From contig CP011392.1 in NCBI GenBank assembly GCA_001005265.1, forward strand, positions 744,001 through 808,000: 64,000 nucleotides of DNA, written 5' to 3'. Made by a program: the position numbers and the translations under genes. This DNA comes from Dehalogenimonas sp. WBC-2 (GTDB lineage Bacteria; Chloroflexota; Dehalococcoidia; Dehalococcoidales; Dehalococcoidaceae). Below the pieces are notes generated by a model that had not been told where the DNA came from, did not search any database, and saw only the letters and a program-made list of their open reading frames with translations. Positions 56,487 to 64,000 of the stretch are shown here, in pieces. How positions within the stretch are numbered: the first letter of the stretch is position 1; each line of letters opens with the position of its first letter.

Positions 56487-59400
56487 TCATCCTAATTTCC
56501 AGACAAGCTCCTCCAAAACTTCCTGCCAGCGATTGCCTAATCCAAGATAGTCCAGCCACACCATGTTCATTGAGGCACGGATACAATTCTTTAATGGCGA
56601 TATCTTATTTATATCAGGATGTATGCCAGTCAGAAACCCGACCGAGATAAGCCCACTTTCAAGTCCAATCGATTTAATGCCAGCTTTAAGTCCGAGCAGC
56701 CGCAACCTGATGATGTAAGCAAGATTTTGTACTTCCGAAGGCTGGGGGCCGAAGCGGTCGACCAATTCGCGTTCGAAATCAACGAGTTCTTTACTATCTT
56801 TGATTGCCGCCAGCCGCTGGTACAACCCCAATCGTAGTGGTTCATCAGGGATGTAGTTATCTGGAATAAATGCGGTCAAAGGCAGTTCGATCGTTGGCGG
56901 TGGAATCTTACTGGACTTTAGGATTTCAGCCTCTTTGCCAGCTTTTTTGGCTTTCTGGTCGGCCACCGCCTCAGTAAGTAACTGAGTATAAAGAGTATAG
57001 CCAACAGAGCTTATATGGCCGCTTTGTCTTGTACCTAAGAGCGTCCCTGCACCTCTTATCTCAAGATCTTTCATAGCGATGCTGTAACCGGCTCCCAATT
57101 CCGCCGCTTCAAAGATGGTGCGCAGCCTTTTTTCTGCATCTTTTGTGAGACGCTTACCTCGTTCATAGAGGAAATAGGCGTAGGCTAAATTGGCGCCGCG
57201 CCCTACACGACCTCTTAATTGGTAGAGTTGTGTAAGACCAAACCGATCTGCATGGTTAATGATAATGGTATTGGCATTGGGGACATCCAGTCCACTTTCA
57301 ATAATGGTGGTGCATACCAGCACGTCCACTTCACCGGCCGCAAAATGAGCCATTGTGGCTTCAAGTTCTGCTTCGGGCATCTGACCATGACCAATTATGA
57401 AGGAAGCTTCCGGCACCAGTTTTTTCAACTTCTCGGCGATATAGAAGATACTTTGGACTCGGTTGTGAACAAAAAAAACCTGGCCGCCGCGTTCCCGCTC
57501 TCTGAGGATGGCCTCACGTACTAAATGTTCGTCATATGCAGCAACAAATGTCTTCACCGGTAATCGTTCACTAGGAGGCGTTTCAATTACACTCATATCT
57601 CTGACTCCCACCAGAGACAGGTGGAGAGTGCGCGGGATGGGAGTTGCAGACAGTGTCAGCACATCCACCTCTTGCCGCATTCGCTTGATAAATTCTTTGT
57701 GCATGACGCCAAAACGTTGCTCTTCATCCACAACAAGCAGTCCTAATTTTTTAAATTTAACATCCGGTTGTAATAGACGATGAGTGCCGATGATGATATC
57801 AATAGAGCCAGCTTGCAGATTTTCAATAATAATCTTTTGTTCCTTGTCAGTACGGAAGCGGCTCAATACCTCAAGCTTAATAGGGAAAACTGTTAGCCGG
57901 CTACAGAAGGTAGCGTAATGCTGTTGTGCCAATACCGTAGTCGGCACCAGAACCGCCACCTGCTTGCCATCCATAACTGCTTTAAAAGCAGCACGCAGTG
58001 CCACCTCTGTTTTGCCATACCCAACGTCTCCCAGGATAAGACGATCCATCGGGAATTGTTTTTCCATATCTTCTTTGACTTCAATAAGAGCCCGAGCCTG
58101 ATCTGGGGTTTCCATATAGGGGAAAGAACCTTCAAGTTCCCTTTGCCACAATGTGTCCCGGGAAAAGGCATACCCGGGGACTATTTGTCGTGCTGCATAG
58201 AGTTCAATCAACTCCGTCGCCGTTTCCTCCGCAGCTTCTTTGGCTCGTTCCTTACTGCGCACCCATTCCTGAGTTCCCAGACGGTTTAAAGCCGGTGCCT
58301 CGTCCTCGGCCCCGATATAACGGCTAACGCGGTCAATCTGGTCGGTAGGCACATACAGGCGATCGCCAGCCGCATATTCTAAAAGTAGATAGTCCCGAAC
58401 GGAACCGCTGACTTGCATAGTCATTACATTAACGAAATGGGCTACTCCATGGTCAATATGCACTACAAAATCACCTGGATTAAGTTCGGGCAAGGTCAGA
58501 CGACGTGCTTGGGAACGGCGACGCGACTGTCTTCGTTCCTTAACAAAGCCGAACAATTCGTAATCAGTGAAAAGGTAGGTCTCATCATCTATGACCCAAC
58601 CAGGACTCATCAAGCTGTGGACCAGAGTAATCGATCCGTTTGCCGGGGGAATTTCCAGATAATCTGTTAGGGAAAAGGCAATGTTTTCCTCTTTCAATAA
58701 TTCTCGAAGACGGTCAGATTGGTAACTGGCTATTATCAGGCGTTTACCCTGGTCTTTTAAATCATTCAGTTTTTTAAAATAGGCAGTCAGACGGCCAGCA
58801 TAAGTTGTTGCCGGTGCGAAAGGCATCTCAATAAACACGCTACCAGTCCCCCAGGACAGCAACTCAATATTCTGAAAGTGGGGTAATTCTCTTTCAAGTG
58901 TGGTCCAAACGGCATAGGGTATAGGGTAATTCAAAGGCAAATTTAAACCCGAAATTTTTTCGATGCGGAGAGCTTCGGCTTCATCCTGGTATGAACAGGC
59001 CGTCCGTTTAATAGCCTCGGGTTCATCAAGAATAATGATCGTATTTTTTGGCAGATAATCTAAAAGTGTTGCCTGATTGAAATAGACATTCCAAAAAGAA
59101 GCTATTTCTGGGCGATGACCCTGTTGAAGATGCTGGAGGTCCTCTTGAAACTCTGCCGCTACTTCATCGTTGACACCAGCGAGGTTTATATCCGGCAAGT
59201 GTTCTTTATCAAAAAACAACAAAGTTGCCGGGCCGATAGTTATATAGTCGACCAATTTTGACGAGCGTTGGGAAACAGGATCGAACTGCCTGAGACTCTC
59301 GATCATATCGCCGAAGTACTCAAGACGAACCGGCATATCTTCGGTCGGGGGGAAAATATCCACGAGGCCACCGCGGCGGCTGTATGTACCGGGTATTTCA

Positions 59401-59918
59401 ACAAGGTGTTCATAACGGTAACCAAGTTGATCGAGAGTGGCCACTAAATCAAGGGGAGTGAATTCAGCACCAACACCTATTGTGGTCCAATGTTCAAAAA
59501 AAACAGCTGGTGCCGGGAGTTTTTGGGACAAAGCATCAATAGAGATGACGGTGACCATCGGACGCTTCTCTGGCCGCCCAACAACGGACGAAAGGGCTCG
59601 GATACTTTCAAGTTCTACTGTGCGGTCATCCGACATTCTCTGGTATGGCAATATCTCCGGCTGCGGGTAGGGGAGAACAGATTGGTTATCCAACCATAAT
59701 GACATCTGTTCAGCCACATCTTTGGCACGCTCTGCGTGCTGTGTGATGACCAAAATGGGGCGCCGTATTTCATCAAAAAGACAACTTAAAAGATAAGGTC
59801 TGGCCGCTTCGATGATTGAAAGACGGCTTAAAATGAGTCCGGTTCTGAATTCATCCGCCCATTGATGATATGTTAAATTATTTCTTAATAACGAAAATAA
59901 CCCGCGTATATTGGTCAT
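56487..59918 (-). CDS. mfd: Transcription-repair coupling factor
   Basis: Removes stalled RNA polymerase and recruits UvrABC. From ATG 59918 (MTNIRGLFSLL), 5 nt after GGAGG, it is 1143 residues. UvrB-like N-terminal domain (EIPGTYSRRGGLVDIFPPTEDMPVRLEYFGD), CarD-like RNAP-binding domain (LNPGDFVVHIDHGVAHFVNV), translocase with Walker A GDVGYGKTEVALRAAFKA, DEEQ box VVDEEQRFGV, SATPIPRTLHLSL, QLRGRVGR, and the C-terminal TRCF domain. Complete. A TTG 21 bp upstream is in frame but lies before the ribosome site. Confidence 0.96.
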   Translation of the reverse strand: MTNIRGLFSLLRNNLTYHQWADEFRTGLILSRLSIIEAARPYLLSCLFDEIRRPILVITQHAERAKDVAEQMSLWLDNQSVLPYPQPEILPYQRMSDDRTVELESIRALSSVVGRPEKRPMVTVISIDALSQKLPAPAVFFEHWTTIGVGAEFTPLDLVATLDQLGYRYEHLVEIPGTYSRRGGLVDIFPPTEDMPVRLEYFGDMIESLRQFDPVSQRSSKLVDYITIGPATLLFFDKEHLPDINLAGVNDEVAAEFQEDLQHLQQGHRPEIASFWNVYFNQATLLDYLPKNTIIILDEPEAIKRTACSYQDEAEALRIEKISGLNLPLNYPIPYAVWTTLERELPHFQNIELLSWGTGSVFIEMPFAPATTYAGRLTAYFKKLNDLKDQGKRLIIASYQSDRLRELLKEENIAFSLTDYLEIPPANGSITLVHSLMSPGWVIDDETYLFTDYELFGFVKERRQSRRRSQARRLTLPELNPGDFVVHIDHGVAHFVNVMTMQVSGSVRDYLLLEYAAGDRLYVPTDQIDRVSRYIGAEDEAPALNRLGTQEWVRSKERAKEAAEETATELIELYAARQIVPGYAFSRDTLWQRELEGSFPYMETPDQARALIEVKEDMEKQFPMDRLILGDVGYGKTEVALRAAFKAVMDGKQVAVLVPTTVLAQQHYATFCSRLTVFPIKLEVLSRFRTDKEQKIIIENLQAGSIDIIIGTHRLLQPDVKFKKLGLLVVDEEQRFGVMHKEFIKRMRQEVDVLTLSATPIPRTLHLSLVGVRDMSVIETPPSERLPVKTFVAAYDEHLVREAILRERERGGQVFFVHNRVQSIFYIAEKLKKLVPEASFIIGHGQMPEAELEATMAHFAAGEVDVLVCTTIIESGLDVPNANTIIINHADRFGLTQLYQLRGRVGRGANLAYAYFLYERGKRLTKDAEKRLRTIFEAAELGAGYSIAMKDLEIRGAGTLLGTRQSGHISSVGYTLYTQLLTEAVADQKAKKAGKEAEILKSSKIPPPTIELPLTAFIPDNYIPDEPLRLGLYQRLAAIKDSKELVDFERELVDRFGPQPSEVQNLAYIIRLRLLGLKAGIKSIGLESGLISVGFLTGIHPDINKISPLKNCIRASMNMVWLDYLGLGNRWQEVLEELVWKLG

Positions 59919-59939
59919 CCAATCCTCCAAACACCCCAA

Positions 59940-59963
59940 GGGCTAGATTATTCTATCTAGCCC
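59940..59963 (-). promoter_or_regulatory. Hairpin in the mfd leader
   Basis: GGGCTAGAT (59940-59948) and ATCTAGCCC (59955-59963) form a 9-bp stem with a 6-nt loop, ending 21 bp before the mfd start. It may be a regulatory leader hairpin or an operator palindrome; there is no T-run. Confidence 0.45.
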
Positions 59964-60040
59964 GAACGCCATTTTACCGCAAAACAGGCTAGAGAGATAT
60001 ATTGACATAACATTATACCGCTTTCCCTTTCTCCTTAGGT

Positions 60041-60049
60041 TGGTATAAT
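60041..60049 (+). promoter_or_regulatory. Extended -10 promoter of hflX
   Basis: TGGTATAAT (60041-60049) fits an extended -10. Transcription would start near 60056, about 13 nt before the AGGAGA ribosome site at 60069-60074. No strong -35. Confidence 0.5.
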
Positions 60050-60093
60050 AAGTAATCAAGTCGGCATTAGGAGAATTCAGAATAGCTAAATCA

Positions 60094-61236
60094 ATGATAG
60101 ACACCGCCCTTAAACCCGAAAAGGTCATGTTGGTTGCTGTTGATTCAGGTGATGACGCCAAGAACATCGGTTGGACAGCAGAAGACTCCATGAAGGAACT
60201 TGAGCAGCTTGTAAGAACCGCCGGGGGGGTTGTGGTTGGGCACATAATTCAACGACTGTCGCACCCTCAAAAAACAACCTACCTGGGTAGAGGTAAACTT
60301 GAAGATCTGGTTTCCAGCAGGGAAATTAATAATTTTGATACTGTTGTATTTGACGATGAATTAACTCCATTGCAGCAAAAAACACTGGAAGACGCTCTCA
60401 AAGTCAAGGTCATAGATAGAGTGGCACTTATTCTGGATATTTTTGCCCGGCATGCACAGACACGTGAGGGCAAGCTTCAAGTCGAACTTGCCCAACACCA
60501 GTACCTTCTTCCGCGACTAGCTGGCCAATGGAGCCATCTTGAGAGACTGGGTGGTGGTATCGGTACCAGAGGCCCGGGCGAGTCCCAGTTGGAAACCGAT
60601 AGAAGAATCTTGCAACGCAAGATTGTTACATTAAAAACCAAATTGGCGGAGGTTAGCCACCATCGTGAACTCTACCGTGACAAACGACGGCAGGGGGGTG
60701 TTCCAATCGCCGCACTGGTAGGATATACCAACAGTGGTAAAAGCAGTCTTCTGAAAGCTTTGACAAAAGCTGAGGTAATCATCGAGGATAAACTTTTTGC
60801 CACACTTGATCCGACAACACGTCGTTTGAATACTGGGGATAACCGGCCGTTTCTCATTACCGATACAGTAGGTTTCATTAAAAAGTTGCCGCCAGCAATT
60901 GTGAACGCTTTCCATGCTACATTAGAAGAATTAACCGAGGCCTCTTTACTCATCCATGTAATTGACATAACATCAGAGAATGCTGTTGAGCAATGCCAAA
61001 CCGTCGAAAGCATCTTAAAAGATCTCAATATCTCAAATAAACCTAGAATTACGGTATATAACAAGATTGACTTATTACCAGAAGTGTCTATTGATTGGGA
61101 TGAAACCAAGGCTCTGGAGCATCTTGCAGAATACGGTGACTATCGGCCAGAAAATACCATTCTCACATCGGCTGTAAAGCGTTGGGGGTTGCGGAATCTG
61201 ATTGGGTCAATCGATAAGATGATTTATAGGCAATGA
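60094..61236 (+). CDS. hflX: GTPase HflX
   Basis: Ribosome-associated GTPase that splits stalled 70S ribosomes. The 380-residue protein has the HflX N-terminal domain (GGVVVGHIIQRLSHPQKTTYLGRGKLEDL), the glycine-rich GGGIGTRGPGESQLETDRR, then G1 GYTNSGKSSLLKAL, G3 DTVGFIKKLP, G4 NKIDLL and G5 TSAVKRWG. The only well-placed ribosome site (AGGAGA, 60069-60074) is 20 nt from this ATG but 8 nt from an in-frame ATA at 60082, so translation may start there (adding IAKS). Confidence 0.93.
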   Translation: MIDTALKPEKVMLVAVDSGDDAKNIGWTAEDSMKELEQLVRTAGGVVVGHIIQRLSHPQKTTYLGRGKLEDLVSSREINNFDTVVFDDELTPLQQKTLEDALKVKVIDRVALILDIFARHAQTREGKLQVELAQHQYLLPRLAGQWSHLERLGGGIGTRGPGESQLETDRRILQRKIVTLKTKLAEVSHHRELYRDKRRQGGVPIAALVGYTNSGKSSLLKALTKAEVIIEDKLFATLDPTTRRLNTGDNRPFLITDTVGFIKKLPPAIVNAFHATLEELTEASLLIHVIDITSENAVEQCQTVESILKDLNISNKPRITVYNKIDLLPEVSIDWDETKALEHLAEYGDYRPENTILTSAVKRWGLRNLIGSIDKMIYRQ

Positions 61237-61334
61237 CGTCCTGTAGTCTAAATTAAGATTCTATTGTTGCACAATTGGTGGGTCTGCTGATGGTTACACG
61301 CATAGATATAAGATATATTTTTGATGCCCATACA

Positions 61335-61440
61335 CCCAATCAATTATGTCAAGTATAGAAGAGGAAATAATGGTTCGCACTATATATGTTATGGAAAGTC
61401 GTACATATATTATCGAATATTTCTTGACATAATCATTGGG
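61335..61440. mobile_element. MITE-like foldback element
   Basis: Ends CCCAATCAATTATGTCAAG (61335-61353) and CTTGACATAATCATTGGG (61423-61440) are inverted repeats of each other with one indel/mismatch. Inner arms ATATATGT (61382-61389) and ACATATAT (61403-61410) extend the fold. Together 106 bp, AT-rich, with no gene, in the gap between hflX and dapL. No target duplication is obvious. A small non-autonomous element is likely; a bidirectional terminator or binding site is the alternative. Confidence 0.6.
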
Positions 61441-61456
61441 TCTATAAATCACCACC

Positions 61457-62641
61457 TCACCGAGTTTTACTTCGGCCGATTCTACCAGGCCATGCCGATA
61501 ATTTTGAAAGACCCTTCAAGAGATTGGCATCAGATACAGTCAGAGAAAGTCTGACGTAACCTTCTCCTTGTTTACCATAACCGGTACCCGGTGTCACGAC
61601 CACACCTACTTTATCTAGGAGTTCTGTAGCGAAACTTGCCGAGGAATATCCACTGGGCACCTTTGCCCAGATATAGAGACTAGCTTTGGGTGTATCAACT
61701 TTCAGTCCCATATCAAGCAATGTTTCCACAATTAAATCGCGGCGGCGCTGATAAATAGCATTATGCCGAGCGATTTCCTCCTGTGACCCGTTCAGGGCTT
61801 CAATTGCCGCTAACTGTATGGCCTGGGGAATACCTGAGTCTAAATTTGATTTAAAACGCTTCAAGGCGTCTATCATGCTCGCATTGCCGACCACCATACC
61901 GATACGCCAGCCAGTCATATTGTAGCTTTTAGATAGAGAATGGAATTCAACGCCAATATTTTTGGCCTCAGAGGCCTGAAGGAAGCTTGGCGGACAATAA
62001 CCATCGTAAGCCACCTCGGTATACGGGCCATCGTGACAAACGGCAATATCATGTGTCTTAGCAAAGGCAACAACCTTATCGAAGAATGCCAGGTCGGCAA
62101 TAGCGCCGGTGGGGTTATTCGGATAGCTGATCCATAGCAACTTAGCACGGACGAGGATATCATGTGGAACTACGTTTAAGTCAGGAAGAAAAGCATTATC
62201 CGCTGTAAGCGGTAAAAAGTACGGTTCGGCATCGGCCAATATGGTGCTGATACTATAAACCGGATAGGCCGGGTCAGGAACAAGCGCCACGTCCCCGGGA
62301 TTGAGCATACACCAAGCCATATGGCCTATACCTTCTTTGGAGCCTATAAGGGGTAACACCTCAGTACCAGGGTCAAGGATTACATTAAAGCGCCTATGGT
62401 ACCAACTGGCGATAGCTTCACGAAGTTCAGGCAACCCCTCTGATTCCGGATACCTGTGATTAGCCGGTTCCCTTACTTCACGACATAGTTTATCGATTAT
62501 ATGTGATGGCGTAGGCATATCCGGGTCACCAATAGCAAAGCTGATGACTTCCTCACCACGCGCCCTTTTTTCGGCAATTTTTTTACTTATGGTAACAAAA
62601 AGATATGGTGGTAAATTCTCTATACGATTGGCGATTTTCAT
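61457..62641 (-). CDS. dapL: LL-diaminopimelate aminotransferase
   Basis: PLP aminotransferase turning tetrahydrodipicolinate directly into LL-DAP. From ATG 62641 (MKIANRIENLPPYLFVTISKKIAEKRARGEEVISFAIGDPD) it is 394 residues. Lys of the Schiff base is in SLSKSYNMTGWRIG; PNNPTGA, HDGPYTEVAYDG and RLSLTV are fold-I aminotransferase marks. DapL N-terminal wording and the adjoining dapF support the specific call over AspC/AlaT. The gene is 25 bp after dapF. Confidence 0.9.
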   Translation of the reverse strand: MKIANRIENLPPYLFVTISKKIAEKRARGEEVISFAIGDPDMPTPSHIIDKLCREVREPANHRYPESEGLPELREAIASWYHRRFNVILDPGTEVLPLIGSKEGIGHMAWCMLNPGDVALVPDPAYPVYSISTILADAEPYFLPLTADNAFLPDLNVVPHDILVRAKLLWISYPNNPTGAIADLAFFDKVVAFAKTHDIAVCHDGPYTEVAYDGYCPPSFLQASEAKNIGVEFHSLSKSYNMTGWRIGMVVGNASMIDALKRFKSNLDSGIPQAIQLAAIEALNGSQEEIARHNAIYQRRRDLIVETLLDMGLKVDTPKASLYIWAKVPSGYSSASFATELLDKVGVVVTPGTGYGKQGEGYVRLSLTVSDANLLKGLSKLSAWPGRIGRSKTR

Positions 62642-62666
62642 GGAATTAGTGCCTTTCAATACTAAA

Positions 62667-63518
62667 TTATTCGAACCAGTGACCTGAATAAACCGATACT
62701 GCCTGCCCGCTAAGATACACTTCACCATTACCACACCATTCGGCTGTCAGAAGTCCCCCTGGTAACTTTATGTCTACCTTATCCCCGGTATATCCCAACA
62801 TCCAGCTTGTGACAGCTACAGCGCAAGCGCCGCTACCACAAGCTAGGGTCTCCCCTACCCCACGCTCCCAAACTCGCATTTCTATAGTCATGTTGTTGAG
62901 CACCCTGGCGACCTCAAAGTTCGTCTTGCGGGGAAACAGAGTGTCGGTTTCTATTTGTGGTCCATAGACAGCTAATGGGAATGAGGCCACTGGTAGATCA
63001 GTAAAATATACTGCGTGAGGGTTACCCATAGAAACAAGACCAAGTTTTAATTCAGTGTCAGAAACGATGACCGGATAATTAACCGTCATTCCACATACCA
63101 ATCCGCCCTTGCCTAATTTGATTTTTACAGGAATATCGTCTGGTTTGAAAATTGGTAAACCCATCCCAATGCGTATTAGCGGTGAAGAATTTACTCCTGG
63201 ATGCACCTCTGCCGTCCTGATTCCCCCTGCGGTCTCGATTGTAATTATATCAGTGCAAGCCAAGCCTTTGGTGTAAACATAATTGACTAGGCATCTCAAT
63301 CCATTGCCACAGGCTTCTGATTCGGAGCCGTCACTATTGAAGATACGCATGCGGAAATGCGCTGTTTTTGATGGCAACAGCACTAACAAACCATCGGCAC
63401 CGATACCAAAATGCCGGTCGCACATCGTTATAGCCAGCTTTGGCCAGTTGACTGTAACACGGGTGGCTTCCACCAAAACAAAATCATTACCTGCACTTTG
63501 TACCTTAGTAAAATCCAT
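62667..63518 (-). CDS. dapF: Diaminopimelate epimerase
   Basis: Converts LL-DAP to meso-DAP for lysine and peptidoglycan. The 283-residue protein has the two catalytic cysteines in SEACGNGLRCLVNYVY near residue 72 and TLACGSGACAVAV near residue 227, with the N-terminal FTKVQSAGNDFVLV. Complete. Overlaps miaA by 14 bp. Together with dapL and lysA it shows the aminotransferase variant of the DAP pathway. Confidence 0.95.
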   Translation of the reverse strand: MDFTKVQSAGNDFVLVEATRVTVNWPKLAITMCDRHFGIGADGLLVLLPSKTAHFRMRIFNSDGSESEACGNGLRCLVNYVYTKGLACTDIITIETAGGIRTAEVHPGVNSSPLIRIGMGLPIFKPDDIPVKIKLGKGGLVCGMTVNYPVIVSDTELKLGLVSMGNPHAVYFTDLPVASFPLAVYGPQIETDTLFPRKTNFEVARVLNNMTIEMRVWERGVGETLACGSGACAVAVTSWMLGYTGDKVDIKLPGGLLTAEWCGNGEVYLSGQAVSVYSGHWFE

Positions 63519-64000
63519 GCTTATTACTCTCTTCTTTTAGAAACTCTTCCATCAACTTAATACATTTAGTAACATAGTTCTGCTGGATATCGAGCCAGTG
63601 AATACGAGTGTCATTCAAGCGGAACCAATTATTCTGATGTCTGATTAATCTGTGGGTCTCAGCTTTGATTCGCTCAACGGTCTCTGTGAGATCCATTTCG
63701 CCTGTAATATGACTTATCACCTCTTTGTAGCCAACACTTTTTAGCGCTGGAATGTCAGGGGCGTAACCTTGGGCAAGAAGTGAACGCACCTCATCAACAA
63801 GACCACTTTCTATCATTTTATCAATACGCAAGTCAACGCGGTCATAGAGTGCTTTACGTTCTGCGGTAAGACCAATGACCAATATGTGATATGGCGGAGG
63901 TTGTTTGCGCTGAGATTCACCGCATTTCACTCCACCACTTAGTCCAATTTCCAAGGCGCGAATAACCCTGCGCACATTGCGGGAATCGATTTGTTCGGCA
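63505..64000 (-). CDS. miaA: tRNA dimethylallyltransferase, N-terminus beyond window
   Basis: Prenylates A37 of tRNAs reading UNN codons. Only the C-terminal 164 residues or so are inside; the frame stays open through 64000 (AEQIDSRNVRRVIRALEIG). DSRNVRRVIRALE, DLRIDKMIESGLVDEVRSLL, and PALKSVGYKEVISHITGEMDL are MiaA signatures, as is the HQNNWFR stretch near the end (usual RQxTWFR). The P-loop lies outside the window. First visible gene of miaA-dapF-dapL. Confidence 0.92.
   Translation of the reverse strand, partial: AEQIDSRNVRRVIRALEIGLSGGVKCGESQRKQPPPYHILVIGLTAERKALYDRVDLRIDKMIESGLVDEVRSLLAQGYAPDIPALKSVGYKEVISHITGEMDLTETVERIKAETHRLIRHQNNWFRLNDTRIHWLDIQQNYVTKCIKLMEEFLKEESNKHGFY

Noticed and set aside
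61321-61554. 77-codon plus-strand frame
   Set aside because: It runs through the foldback element and antisense to the end of dapL; no homology.

Overview
The window is a compact chromosomal segment of an anaerobic bacterium with intermediate G+C. Genes abut or overlap in long operons, and many start at GTG or TTG. Gene content (LL-diaminopimelate aminotransferase lysine route, citramalate synthase beside the leucine genes, archaeal-type thymidylate synthase, acyl-CoA-dehydratase-type activase, SufCB without a full suf set, dprA-topA-xer order) fits Chloroflexota, most likely class Dehalococcoidia. That placement is inference from gene content, not a computed result. No rRNA, CRISPR array or prophage is seen.

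Layout. 1-5233 (minus): a purine operon, guaA, an unknown gene, purD, purE, purB (cut by the left edge). 5304-6372 (plus): sua5 and rpiB. 6446-17932 (plus): a branched-chain amino acid supercluster, ilvD-ilvB-ilvN-ilvC then leuA-mgtC-like-leuC-leuD-leuB-cimA. Each half is preceded by a tiny leader peptide rich in Ile/Leu/Val and a strong hairpin, which I read as two attenuators. 18078-20146: two unknown genes and a ThyA-type protein, then tRNA-Lys(CTT). 20338-22439: an AT-rich retron island (deoxyribosyltransferase-like effector, winged-helix-like protein, msr-msd RNA, reverse transcriptase). 22661-27585: ygiQ, a cysteine-cluster protein, fmdB, sufB, sufC. 28302-32131 (plus): aspS, tig, clpP. 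32121-39882 (minus): dprA-topA-xer-M24 peptidase-PHP-purN-like-pfkB-like, nearly all overlapping. 40505-43708 (plus): lysA-holB-ricT. 43737-52203 (minus): M20 peptidase, dehydratase activase, plsX, trxB, rplI, dnaB, dnaD-like, a double helicase-loader ATPase, HNH. 52754-55487 (minus): lysS-serS. Then an fmdB-like gene, a CAT-anticodon tRNA, mfd, hflX, and the minus-strand miaA-dapF-dapL operon at the right edge.

The two most notable things are non-coding. First, the retron RNA at 21283-21463 is bounded by a perfect 14-bp inverted repeat whose arms lie inside the upstream and downstream genes. It carries a UUU-loop hairpin like those bound by retron reverse transcriptases. Second, a repeat of about 390-460 bp occurs three times (27730-28190, 40043-40433, and inverted at 52283-52669). 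Each copy has a promoter-like pair at its head, alternative hairpins and a U-rich end at its tail, and its tail points at a nearby gene start (aspS, lysA, M20 peptidase). It looks like an undescribed multicopy RNA or mobile non-coding element.

The genes cooperate mainly in anabolism: purine synthesis, Ile/Val/Leu synthesis through citramalate, Lys synthesis (dapL, dapF, lysA), aminoacylation (aspS, lysS, serS), and replication initiation (dnaB, dnaD-like, DnaC-like). The retron is the only clear defence cargo.
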